Source of the DNA: Labia minor
Taxonomy: Eukaryota; Arthropoda; Insecta; Dermaptera; Spongiphoridae
Assembly: GCA_963082975.1 (NCBI GenBank)
Contig: OY720350.1
Coordinates: forward strand, 45,524,734-45,588,733
DNA length: 64,000 nt
Reading direction: 5' to 3'
Below, in pieces: positions 26,278 to 38,301 of this stretch. The notes below the pieces were generated by a model that saw only the letters and a list, made by a program, of their open reading frames with translations, was not told the origin of the DNA and searched no databases. Every line of letters starts with the position of its first letter. Position 1 is the stretch's first letter. Made by a program: the position numbers and the translations under genes.

Positions 26278-26612
26278 TTAAAAATTTAATTAAAACAGAC
26301 ATTGGAAAATTTTTTGTCAACTAGTTTTTTTGAATTTAGATTCTTTTTAAAGAAGCTAACTCAACAGAAAAGAGTGCGACTGTTGTAATAAGAGTTCATT
26401 ATATAATTATAAAATTCCACTATGAATAAAGTGTAGCAAATGGTTTAATTATCTTGTTTGTTAAAACAAAAAAGAGAAATACAAAATTACTATATTTTTC
26501 CTTTTTTTCCTCCTAAATTAAATAGTATATATGAATCTATTAGTAAAAAATAAATTAATCTCAAAAAATAAGTTAATAAAATAATAAATATATTAATAAT
26601 ATATATTTATTA

Positions 26613-27262
26613 AAGGGTGTCTAAATCAGATACTATGTCCAACGACCAAATAAATAAATAAATATTCTATCTATCTCTGTGGCTCTAGGCAACTCGAAAG
26701 TTCTTGGTCGCAACAACCACACCCCTCCAAGTATTCCTATTCTGAGCCACAACCTTCCAGTCCCTATCCTCTCCCATCTCTCTCCCGTCACTTTCCACAT
26801 TATCCACCCACTGCGTCCTTGGACTTCCAAGCGTACGTGTCCCACTCGGTCTCTCCACTAATATATTTTTCGCCATTCTTTCCTCTCCCATTCTAGCCAC
26901 GTGCCCTGCCCATCGCAGCCTTCTCGATTTTATAATTCTAACTATATCTAGAGATGCATAGAGGTCATGCAATTCCTCGTTATGCGTCTCCGCCATTCCC
27001 CGGTGACCCCATTTTTCTTTGGCCCATAAATGCTCCGAAGAATCCTATTCTCAAATACTCTAAATTTACTTTCGTCTCCTAAGGTCATAGACCATGCCTC
27101 ACACCCATATAATAGAACCGGCAAAATAATTATTTTATACATTTTAATTTTTAACCCCTTTGATAATAATTTTGACGCGATAAGCCCCTTTACTGCATGA
27201 TAACAGGCGTTTCCCGAGTGCAACCTCGCTCTAAACTCTTCTCGAATATTATTATCCTTAAA
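26613..27262 (-). pseudogene. RTE-like LINE, 5'-truncated, reverse transcriptase C-terminus
   Basis: Two overlapping minus-strand frames carry a familiar LINE end: first CYHAVKGLIASKLLSKGLK, KIYK-like steps and VLLYGCEAWSM, then RILRSIYGPKK. After a frameshift come IKSRRLRWAGHVARMGEERM and RTLGSPRTQWVDNV. These match the thumb and C-terminal region of RTE-type non-LTR elements. The 3' UTR ends at tandem AAATA repeats (ttatttatttatttggtcg) and a short tail near 26613. The protein is cut at the 5' side and interrupted, so it is not active. The plus-strand ORFs here are shadows. Confidence 0.75.
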
Positions 27263-27466
27263 TAAATATTCATAGGAATAAAATATTAATTTATTTGGTA
27301 TTAATCACCAATAATTGTTGAAAAATAAATATAAAAAATATAAAATTAAATATCATTACACAAATAAATGTAGGATAGAATACCATAATTAAGGTAACAT
27401 TCCATACGACGAATTAAAATACAAAAATATGTAAATGGTTTGGTTAACCCTAATTCTTTAAAGAAA

Positions 27467-27552
27467 AAAGGGTGGCTAAATCAGATACTATGTCCAACGA
27501 CCAAATAAATAAATAAATATTCTATCTATCTCTGTGGCTCTACGGAACTCGA
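27467..27552 (-). repeat. LINE 3' end fragment
   Basis: Repeats the last 85 bp of the element at 26613 (gctaaatcagatactatgtcc.. tctgtggctct) and stops there. It probably results from a very short 5'-truncated insertion. Confidence 0.7.
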
Positions 27553-28299
27553 ATTTTCAGTTGTAAACTTTTTCCAAACTATTCTGCTCCACTAATAAAT
27601 CATAATATTAGTTTCAAGGGAAAGTCAACAATAAATTTTAAATTAATTTTTAAATTTTTAATTTATTTTAACTTCTTTAATATAACTATTTATTTATGTT
27701 AATATAATTAATATAATTAAATTATATTAAAATATAAAAAAATATAACAAATAAAAATTTTAATATTAATTAAAAAAAGAACAAAATTATAAATAATTAA
27801 ATTTATTTAATTACTTATATATATATATATTTAGTATTTATTAAATGCAAATGATTTTTATCCAAAAAATTTTATATTAATTTTTTTTTTTTAATATTTT
27901 ATAATTAGTGTAACTAGTCAAGAAGCACAAAATATTATTATAACTATGAAATTTTTGAATAGTTAATTTATTTAAAATTTAAAATGAATGAATTAACTTA
28001 AAATTTATTTAATGTGTAATTAGAATTATACAGACTCCGATTTAGGTCAAATAACCGAAATTGTGTTTATAGAACAATACAATTAATATTCATTCCCTTA
28101 ACTTATTTACATATCTTGTCGTACAACTTCTAACCATTATTATAAATGTTCAAAGTCCCCTCCATTGTCGTCTAAATATTTAATCAATTATAACAAAGGA
28201 AATTAATATGAATTTAATTGTTCTAGCAATACTGCATTTTCGGTTATCTGGCCTAAGCCGGACCATGACCATTCTTGAATATCTAGAATAATACTTATA

Positions 28300-28335
28300 T
28301 TAGGTTGGGGAATAAGTTCGTTCGTTTTTTTTTCA
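28300..28335 (+). repeat. Mariner terminal repeat, solitary
   Basis: taggttggggaataagttcg is a typical mariner inverted-repeat end. No partner end was seen; the Helitron at 28367 follows. Confidence 0.45.
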
Positions 28336-28366
28336 TATTTATTACATATATATATATATATATATA

Positions 28367-29230
28367 CTAGCTGCCCCGAGCGCCTTCGGCGCTCTCCGCA
28401 CCTAGACGGGGGCTCCGCCCCCTGTACCCCCCCGAGTGGTACATAGTATTTGGTTAAGAGTAGTAAAAGGTTTTCATCCATTTTGTTTCAATCAGTATAT
28501 TACATAAAACATTCATTTCTTTTTGTGTTCTTATTTAAAATATATTTTAATTATATATATTATTATTGTATATTATTGTATATGTTATACCTATCTATCT
28601 CTGTGACTCTAAGGAACTCGAAAGTACTTGGCCGCATCAACCACATTTCTCCAAGTGTCCCTATCTTGAGCCCTTGCCCCATCTCTCTTACGTCCCTTCC
28701 TACGCGTCCTTGGTCTTCCAAGCGGACGTTTTCCAATCGGTCTCCGCACCGTTTTCCAATCCAATATCTTTTTCCTCTCCCATTCTAGCCACGTCTCCTG
28801 CCTATCGCAGCTTTTTCGCTTTTATAACCCTAACTATTTCTGAAGATGCATAGAGGTCATGCCATTCCTCGTTATGCAGTCTCCGCCATTCCCCGGTGAC
28901 CTCACCTTTCTTTGGCCAATATATGCTGGAAAGAATACTCTGAATCTACTCTCATCTCCCAGGGTCATAGACCTTGTGTCCCACCCATATAATACAACAG
29001 GCAGGCAAAATAATTGGTTTATATATTTTAATTTTGATTCCTTTTGATAATAATTTTGATGAGATAACCCTCTTTACTGCATGATAACAGGCGTTTCCCG
29101 ATTTCTACCTCGATTTAAATTTTCTCAAATATTATTATCCTTCTACATATTCAAATTCTACATTTTGTATATTAAGATTTTGTTAATAAATATATTTTCT
29201 TATCACTATTAATTTCATTCTGAATTAGAA
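28367..29230 (-). mobile_element. Helitron 3' end carrying LINE reverse-transcriptase sequence
   Basis: The 3' module (CTAG, hairpin gagcgcc/ggcgctc, hairpin gggggc/gccccc) occupies 28367-28440. About 160 bp of Helitron body follows, and from about 28590 a decayed RTE-like LINE 3' segment lies in the same orientation (minus), with blocks matching 26690-27230. The 5' end (TC) was not found, so the right limit is approximate. The open frames at 28450-28853 are antisense shadows of the LINE. Confidence 0.65.
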
Positions 29231-30214
29231 GAAAATTATAAATTGCCTCCTCTTCCAGCCCATTTACCTATCCAGGCATCTTAATTTCGTAACACTCCGT
29301 TTTTTTTTAAATTTAAAATAGAAGGAGAAAAATAGTTTTAAATTATATTCGAATGGTCTATTATATTCTATATATGAGTATTTTTTTCTGAATTTAATAC
29401 TAAGTTGATTTTCAAAATTTTCCATTCGTTATGCATATGATTGATTACATGTGTTAAAATTTAAAAAAATTCAAATATTCTAATTTTTAATTTTATATAC
29501 AATTTAATATTATTTTTTATTAATATCATATCAAAAAAGAGAATTTATTAAAAATTAAAAATAAAAAAAGAAGCCTATTAATCAAAAAATATAAAAAGAC
29601 ATAAATTTAAAACATCTCGTTTATATCATTTGTCTAAAAAACATATTTTAATTAACCAAGAAATCATTTTTGCACTTAAAATATATTTGTAATTAATAAT
29701 TGAAACAAAAACAAAAATAATATAATTTAGTCATTTTAATTGACGATTAGAAAATATTTTTGTATTCATAAAAGTTTAAAAATAATATATTCTGTTTTTT
29801 TAAGCTTTCATTTTCAAATAGAAAAGAAGAAATATTCAAATATATATAAAGAATATAAATATATAAAGAATTAAGTTAAATATGATCTAAATATTTTATT
29901 AAATAAATTTAAATGACAACTTTTAGAATAAATTATTTAATTTAATTGATATTTGAATATTAGAATTTAAAATAAAAAGTGAAATATTATAATAATTTTT
30001 AAATTCTGAGCACAGAGCATCCAGCTGCAATATGCAGACAAAAACCTTTTTTATATATATACATAGATAGTTGACGCTAGGGATGGCAATATGGGTTTTT
30101 CCAAGAAGGAAGAGAAAGTTAATATCATTTTAGATGAATGAATGGATGAAAATTCAAATTTTATATATAGTTTTTTATATTTGTTTATTTATTCACAAAA
30201 AATTAATTGACATA

Positions 30215-30840
30215 ATTATCAATTTAATAAAATAAAATTTAATAATAAAATTTAATTTAATAAAATAAAATTTAATAATAAAATTTAATTTAATAAAATA
30301 AAATTTAATAAAATAAAATTTAATAATAAAATTTAATTTAATAAAATAAAATTTAATAATAAAATTTAATTTAATAAAATAAAATTTAATAATAAAATTT
30401 AATTTAATAAAATAAAATTTAATAATAAAATTTAATTTAATAAAATAAAATTTAATAATAAAATTTAATTTAATAAAATAAAATTTAATAATAAAATTTA
30501 ATTTAATAAAATAAAATTTAATAATAAAATTTAATTTAATAAAATAAAATTTAATAATAAAATTTAATTTAATAAAATAAAATTTAATAATAAAATTTAA
30601 TTTAATAAAATAAAATTTAATAATAAAATTTAATTTAATAAAATAAAATTTAATAATAAAATTTAATTTAATAAAATAAAATTTAATTTAATAAAATAAA
30701 ATTTAATAATAAAATTTAATTTAATAAAATAAAATTTAATAATAAAATTTAATTTAATAAAATAAAATTTAATAATAAAATTTAATAATAAAATTTAATT
30801 TATTAAATAAAATTATTTTAATAATAAAATTTAATTTAAT
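30215..30840. repeat. 33-bp AT-only tandem repeat array
   Basis: About 18 units of a 33-bp sequence (tttaatttaataaaataaaa then tttaataataaaa) arranged head to tail with a few shortened units. It contains A and T only, so no stops bounded by GC codons are informative. It looks like a local satellite or minisatellite. Confidence 0.9.
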
Positions 30841-30904
30841 AAAATATTAAAATAATAAAAATTAATAAATTTTAAAAAAAAATATATAATACTTAAAGAA
30901 AAAA

Positions 30905-30990
30905 ATGTGCCTTTGCAAGTTTCGAACTCAGGGTGCAAAGTCATAAGAAGGCGCGCTAGCTCGCTCGGCCAGGAACCGCTTTTATTTGGA
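30905..30990 (-). ncRNA. tRNA-like (SINE head?) sequence
   Basis: On the minus strand ggttcctggccgagcgagct fits a pol III A box, and gagttcgaaac, about 40 bp later, a B box. A complete cloverleaf with paired acceptor arm was not evident, so a tRNA-derived SINE remnant is more likely than a tRNA gene. Its GC content is well above the flanks. Confidence 0.35.
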
Positions 30991-31017
30991 AGCTTCTTAT
31001 AAGGGTATATATAAGAT

Positions 31018-31244
31018 TTCAAATTTATGCCACCAGCGCCTCTATGAGCTAGTATGGTAACTAAACTATTTTTAATTAATTAGCATTTCCTGGACACACC
31101 TTACCAATTAGCGGTTTTCTAAAGGAAGTCTGACATGCCCTGAGACCTACTGAATATACATAAAAAATTTCATAAGAATCGGTCAAGCCGTTTCGGAGGA
31201 GTATGATTTCAAAGTTTTGTGACACGAGAATTTTATATATAAGA
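31018..31244 (-). mobile_element. Helitron-like 5' end fragment
   Basis: The minus strand starts TCTTATATATAAAATTCTCG followed by TGTCACAAAAC and TACTCCTCCGAAACGGCTTG, a common arthropod Helitron 5' sequence. No matching 3' end was found. Confidence 0.4.
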
Positions 31245-31394
31245 TATATATATCTTTCAATATTGATTACTAGTTACCTATCAATTACCTACTTAATATG
31301 AAATCTCATATTTATGTTCTTCATAGCATTTTTATACAATGGTATAAATGGTATAAATATTTTAATTATATATATTTAACTTAAAAAACGTGTT

Positions 31395-32810
31395 ATGTCT
31401 ATTATGGATAGTGAAACTGATGATGAACTCAGCCAGAACGAAAATACTAACAGTGATAGCGACAACTCAAGCGAATGGGAAAATGTTACCAAACGAAATA
31501 ATAATAATCAACAGGTAAAATTTAAAGTATATCCAAAAGTTTCAGAGTCACAAATTTCTTCCAATATTGTTGAGCCTATTGATATATTCAAGTTGTACTT
31601 TACAGATGAATTAGTTGATAAAATAATAAAAGAAACTAATAATTATGCAAATAGCAAAATAAGTGCAATTGACAAAGCGATCAATTTGGAATAATGGGGA
31701 AAATTTAGAAAAGGAAGAATTTAGGGCTTTTCTTCTTTCAATATGAGTACAATGCCGTTAGAAAATAAATCTGAATAATGGTTAAGAAGCAATCTTAGCA
31801 GAATTCCATACTATTTTGATACATTTGCAAGGGATCGTTTCAACTAAATATTTTGGATGCTGCACTTGAAGGAAATTTCGTCTGGGTATCCACCAAAGAG
31901 TAAATAATTTTTTTGGATTCCAAGTTTTCAGAGCACTTTATATCAGAACTATGTATTTCAGTAGTTCAGTTTAAAGGAAAAATTGGTTTCATTACTTATA
32001 ATCCCATAAAACCAACTAAATAAGAATTTATGTTTTAGCCGATTCAAAACCTGGATGTGTTTATTCTATTTTGCCGTACTATGGTTCTATAAGAACTGAA
32101 AATCTTCGAAATCCAGAATTTCCAATAAACACGAGAATAAACCGAAAAGGATTACCTGAAGGAATTAGAAAACCGAAATTTACTATAAAAAATAGAATCG
32201 CTCTGAGATAACGTAGCACGTTAGTGTTAGCATGAAAAAACAAGAGAGTAATCATCATGCTGAGTACTTGGGATACAGGAAGAATTATCCAAGTAAATAT
32301 AAAAATACAGGGTTGTGAAATAACTAGTATCGATTGGGAAACGATATATTGCAACAAACTTCAATAAAACTATAGGAGAAGTTGACCACGCAAACCATTG
32401 TGCAGAGTCATATTGTTTCCTAAGAAAATCTTTCAAATGGTGGAGAAAGATGTTTTTCTGGGGATTAGAAATGTGCTGCGTCAATTCATATGTAATATAC
32501 CGACAACAAAGACAACGGATGAATTTGAAGTCAGTTTCGCATTTTAAATTCAGAAAAATATTGATAGAACAATTAAGGCGTGACTTTAGATCACCAGCGC
32601 ATCCCGAATATCTGGCGTCGAATTTACAATTTACAAAATTTAATGTCATTCGTAAAGATACAAAAAAATATTGTACTGTTTGCTCGGATCATAAAACGCC
32701 GGTTGCACGGCGAAAAACACGTAATTATTGAGATACTTGTACTAAAAAACCTGGTATTCACATAGGGGACTGACTATTGGTTGAAGTATCATACTCAAAA
32801 TAATTAAAAT
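31395..32810 (+). pseudogene. PiggyBac-like transposase pseudogene
   Basis: Starts with a 99-codon acidic segment (DSETDDELSQNEN..) as in piggyBac transposases. Frameshifted pieces then follow: FARDRFN.IFWMLHL, FKGKIGFITYNPIKPTK, ADSKPGC.YSILPYYGSIRT, then WWRKMFFWGLEMCCVNSYV, and a terminal Cys-rich block KKYCTVCSDHKT..RRKTRNY. This order (DNA-binding, catalytic, Cys-rich C-terminus) is that of PGBD-type proteins. The catalytic Asp expected before FKGK is absent. Many stops; not functional. Confidence 0.85.
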
Positions 32811-33072
32811 AATTATGTATAAATATATTGTTTAAATTTATAAATGTTTACAAATTATAAAATAACATTATTAATAGACGCATCTATTATTTTTTTTTTT
32901 TTCAGTATCGTTTTGTAAAGACATATTTGTTCATATACTACCTATTATTACTGACAATTTTCATAAAATTGAATTTAATATTAATATTTAATTATGCACC
33001 TTGTCTCGCTCTGGAAATTAAGTATTTAATTTCTTAAAAATCCGTCGATTTGCTGGTCATAGTTCTAGAAAA

Positions 33073-33092
33073 ATGCGTTCGTTAAGGGTTAA
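33073..33092. repeat. PiggyBac right terminus (TTAA)
   Basis: atgcgttcgttaagggttaa ends in TTAA 33089-33092. It reads outward as a piggyBac inverted repeat and is placed about 280 bp past the transposase remnant. No matching left end was identified. Confidence 0.5.
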
Positions 33093-33112
33093 TATTCAAA
33101 ATGTTATGATAA

Positions 33113-33116
<4 letters not shown>

Positions 33117-33146
<30 letters not shown>
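33117..33146. repeat. (AT)n microsatellite
   Basis: About 15 AT units. Similar short TA runs occur at about 4870, 11190, 11980, 13370 and 56100. Confidence 0.95.
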
Positions 33147-33149
<3 letters not shown>

Positions 33150-36100
33150 AAGATATATGCCCTTTAATAGGGAAATAAACATTTATACAAATAGTGACAT
33201 CCTCACGTTTTGGGTTGAAGTCCTGTGAACAATATAAAAAAAAGTTTTCGATTGAAGAAGAGAAACTGACATTAAACTTTTAAATAATAATAAATTACAT
33301 GACATGTTTCTTTATAGTGGCACATGCGTGCAAGATAGGGGTGAGTTATTGAAAAGGTAGCCATTGGCTACTTCGGAGGGGAGAAGAGTTTTCCCCTGGA
33401 TAGACGGAAGGTAGTAAGTCATTCTTCTTCATACATCGGAAGGAGAGACTTCACCCATAAGTGAGTTAGTACCAGGATAATTCCTCTGGCCAACGAAGGA
33501 GTTGCAAGCCTTTAGAAGATGGATCATTAGATATCTGGAATAAATAACCCGAACTATAACCCACCTAACGATACCTATTATAATTATGTTGACTTCTTTG
33601 GTTATTAAATATTAATTTTATCTTAATTTAATATTTGATTTTTATTCTGAATGAATAGATTAGGCTAACTATAATCTGATTTGTTTCTGAAAACTAAACA
33701 TTTCATTAATAAAATTTTAAAAACAAAAATATAATATGTATTTACCTAAACAAATTGGTTTTTATAATAAAGCATTTACACAAAGTATCTTAATATAATA
33801 TAAATATTAAAATATAAAATTAAATTTCACAATTAAAAATACTTAACTTTCAAATTTTTAATCTTCATGGATACCAACCTAACGTAAATAATAATACTAA
33901 TATTATTTTAAATATGTATATTTATTTCAATAGTTTTTTAATTTGAATGGGAAGGATATGACAGGTGGATATCGGAACTTTTTCTATTAGAGAACAATTC
34001 CAATTATAACAAGGTGAAAAAAAAAACTCTCATTGAAAAAATAATATAATAGCAGAAATAAATCTTGAGTAGGGAACACTTGACTACTTTGAGATCCTCT
34101 TATCAAAAGACGGATGCGTAATAGGGAAAATAATTTAAAACTGAGCAACCGAGGAAAGGAGACAAAATTGGAAATATCTTATGGCGAGAGAGAGAAAGGA
34201 GTTCTTTGAAATACGAGAGAGAAAGTGAGAGAGACCAATTAAAGATGTTTTTGCTCAAATTCTTACTATTTATACTAACGCTTTGTCATTCAAAGAAAAC
34301 CTTTATCAGCTCGGGCGGAAAAAGGGAAACGGCCACAAGAGAGAGCACCAAATTCATGTAACAAAAAGCTTATTATACGCTTGGGAATAATTATAATGTT
34401 TCATCCGCATGGAAAATTTTTTAATATATATACTCTTCCGGTTCTTAAATGACGATATTAATGATATTTACGGAAACAGAATGAAAAATTTAAGTAGAAA
34501 TGAACTGGTTTGTTTTTATAATTATTTTATTTTTGTTTCATCCTCAAATAGTAAAAAATGATTTTAAATAAAGAGTATTAATTTATATTAAAATATTTAT
34601 TATGAAGGAGGATTACTAATGAAAATATATTTGAATAAATTTAAAAAAAATGTATTTATGAATTATAACTATTTTTAGGAATCGAGGGAGTTGAAATCTT
34701 TTTCCACTTTGTAAAATTGTATATTTAATTTATTGTTATATCATTTATTTATATTTAGATGAAAATGAAATTTTGAACTCAAATATTAATTAATCAATAA
34801 GCCAATAAATTAATTTTACACCCAATTCTCACATTTATGCATCCTATAAAATCTAAACCACCAAAAAATTGATTAATTATTGGGAATTGATTAATTAACA
34901 TTTTCTTTTTAAATAAATAGTTTTAAAAATTTGATCATTTTGATAATAGATTGTATTTAGATTTGTTATTCAAAATTTACATAAAGAGTTTGTAGTGTCA
35001 AATTAAGTTAAATGATTTTTAGAATATATGAGAAAACATCGAAACGTCACTGGTAGATAAGAAGTTAGCATTGTTATCAATTGTGTAGTGTAGGATTGGG
35101 GAAAATAAACTGTAAACTGTAATAATAGTTAAATTAAGTCTTAAAAAGTTTTAATTCAGTCCCAGGTAATGATAAAATTCATTTTGTCTTCTTATCTTAA
35201 CAACGTTTCATTTACAACATCCTGCGATTTCTAAGCAAGATTCGGGATATAAATATAAACAGTGTTTTCTACAAAAAACGTATAAATATTCACTCCTATT
35301 TAGAAGTAATTTGTACTAAAAAGTGTTTGTTAAAAAATAGGAGAAAAATTCAAAAACCACTTAAAATATTATATTATCAAAATTAATTAAAATAATGAGA
35401 AATGTAGAGTAGCACAAGAGTCTTGTAAAATTTACTATGATCGATCAATGTTTTTTAATTTTTATTTTGGTAGAATATAATTATTTTTGAAATTTATGAA
35501 GTTACTAGCAATTATTAAGTAAATATAATATAATTGCACACAGATAGGACGATAGTAGCTACTACTTAGGTAACCAGATAAAGCATACACTTTCTGTCTA
35601 CCTTAATTATAAGCGAACCATGGCGTAAGGAGGTTTGCTTTTTCCCGCAATCTTGAAGATCACCACAAGCAAAATTTCATCATATTTATTTTAAAGGCTC
35701 GTAATTTATTTTCTTTTGAATTTTTGTAAGTGTATTCTATGATTTTGCACATTTTTTAAAATTAATATTAAGACTTATTGATTACTCATTGTTTACTATT
35801 TGCAAGTCTTTATCTAAGATTGTCTCGAAGGCGTTATATGACGCATTGTGTGTGTGAGGGATATGTCGCGCGTCTTAACAGTGAGTGTTAGATGACGTAC
35901 TGGAGGTGAAGTCTTGAAACAAAACGGGAAGTAGTGGAAGTAGCCCATACGTGACGATATACTCGTTTATGGGTTATCCTCGTATTTGAAAATTGAACCT
36001 TTCTAACAATATATAAATATTCATTGTTCCAGACTTGTGTAAATATATTATTTAAGTTATGTACTTCCTTATTACTTAAAACTTAATTAAATAATTAAAC

Positions 36101-37520
36101 ATTTCAACTTTATTAGTTTTTACACTTGATTTACATGTAATTTCCCATAAGCCATATCCCCCACATTAGATGCGGAATCTCACCACCCCTATTAGATATT
36201 GAGCAAAAGTTAACTTTTCTATTCTTCTAAACTTTCAAACGAATTTCATTTGAAGAATAAAGATGCAATTTTTGCTATGAATACCTAGCCATAACTAAAA
36301 TTAACACCAATAATCATGTCATAATAGGTATTAGCGTTTGAGTTTTGGCAAAAACCCTAATTGTGCGTCATATCCCTCGGTTTTAAAATATATACATATT
36401 TCCACCTTTTCACCTAAATAATAATTAAAACATGAATAAAGTAAAAATGTTCTTATAACAAATAATAAAACATAATTCAATAAAATTATTAATAATTTAT
36501 TTGTTAATTAAAAGCGATGTTAATCGAAATCCTGTTTGTAAACTTTGCTTTTAAAATCAATTCTGGTTTTCTAACTTTCAGGAGTAGTGGCGCTTGAAAA
36601 CAAATTATATTTATAACTCTTTGATATTTTAAAATATTATTTATATGTATTTATATTTCATTAAAGTAACTTGATCAATCATTGGATATTAATAATAAAT
36701 TTACTTTATGAAAAAATACAGTAAATCTTTTTATAAATCTTGTGTATATGATTTACAATAGATAAACCCCCGGGAGCGTTTTTTCAATAAATCTGATAAG
36801 AATTAATTGTTTTAGATAAAAGGAAATGAAAATTAAAGGATTGAATAAAAATCTTTTATTTCAATAATCCTGTATAATTTGGGTATAAGTTATTTATCGA
36901 AATGAAGATCGTTCAAGGCAAAGAACACATTTGTATTCTGACTATGTATTGGAGCATTAAAGTTGAACGAGGATGGCAGAAATAAAATAAAAGCTGCTGA
37001 TTTAAAAAGGGGATCAAAGTGGTCAATTAAAAATTGATGGCTGGATTATATTCCAGCCTACCTCCAAAGATTGTAAAGAGGCGTTTTTACCTTAATAATA
37101 TCAATAGAAAGTTAATAGAATGAAAAAATAATCTAATCCTATCACAGCTTATTTAACTTATTTTAACATTTCATTAAAAAAAATCACAATTACAAAAAAT
37201 TTCAAAATATTTTTCGAACATATTAATTACTTTTATGATATTTACATATATTCGAGTAGAAATATTTAAAAAGAAAATTAAAAAAAAATTGTATTTTTTT
37301 TGGAAATGAATGAATGAATATATTTTAAATTATTTTATTAGAACCTATTTTTTCTTGATTACTTTATTTTATTTTTATTATTGACAGACATTTATATTTT
37401 TTTTTATATTTATTTATATAATAAAAGATAAATTAAAATATTATTTATTTCTTTAGCAAAAATATTTTATGAAGGAGGAATTGTGGAAAGTTGGAATAAT
37501 AGATATTCCTTTTTCATATT

Positions 37521-37784
37521 TTTTGAATTAATGCCGACGTTTCGAACGCCAGTGCAAGCCTTCTTCAAAAACAATGAGTTTTCTATAAGATTAAAATAAG
37601 CCTTGTTATTCATTCAAGTCAGATAGAAATTTTAATCTTAATAATATTATATTAATTTATTTTATAATGTATTTGTAATGACAATTTTATGACTATTATT
37701 GAGAATATTTCCATTTTTTGACAATTTATTGAATCTGAAAAAGGACCTGACTGGCGTCCGAAACGTCGACCTTAATTCAAAATA
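37521..37784. repeat. Inverted pair with Penelope-like / hammerhead-like ends
   Basis: The left arm (37521-37572, minus sense) reads gaagaaggcttgcactggcg then ttcgaaacgtcgg. The right arm (37730-37784, plus sense) reads ctgaaaaaggacctgactgg then cgtccgaaacgtcg. Sequences of the form CTGA..stem..GAAACGTC near the ends of Penelope-like elements are hammerhead-ribozyme-like. Here the right arm has a possible GGAC/GTCC stem between them. No reverse transcriptase was seen between the arms. Confidence 0.45.
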
Positions 37785-38301
37785 ATATAAATATAAAAAA
37801 AAAAATTATAAAATTACGTTTTTCTCATGGACTAAAAAGAAAAAAAAAATTCTTTAAGCCTGACAAAATTTTTGGATGAATTGCTTCATATTCAACGAAA
37901 AACATTAGGCGCATAGAATAAAACAAAAAATTATTATAAATAAGTTAATTAAATGTTATTATTGAAGTAATGTTTTTAAAATATATTTATTATAATTATT
38001 ATTTAATTAAAAATTTATCTTTCAATGTTATAAATTATTTTGAATTTTTTTTAAAATGAAAACCAACTCAATATTTATCCGTCTGATGGCGTGAATGAAA
38101 ATTCATAAATTAAACCAATTAATCGTTAATTACATTACAATTAATGAATTATAATTCAATTATATTTCTTCCATACTTCTACAGATTCATTGAAATATCT
38201 ATAAAAATTTTAAAAAGTCTAGCTCAATTTAATTACAGAAGTCATTATCTCGCCGATTTAAATTGCAAACCTCCAATTTTGGTCAAAAATTACATTTTCA
38301 C

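Noticed and set aside
26679..26861. Plus-strand ORF rich in proline
   Set aside because: Antisense shadow of the LINE reverse-transcriptase fragment; the same holds at 28450-28853, 48905-49090 and 58288-58736.
33079..33560. GC-richer block that could be an LTR or gene remnant
   Set aside because: No paired ends, primer site or open frame could be established.
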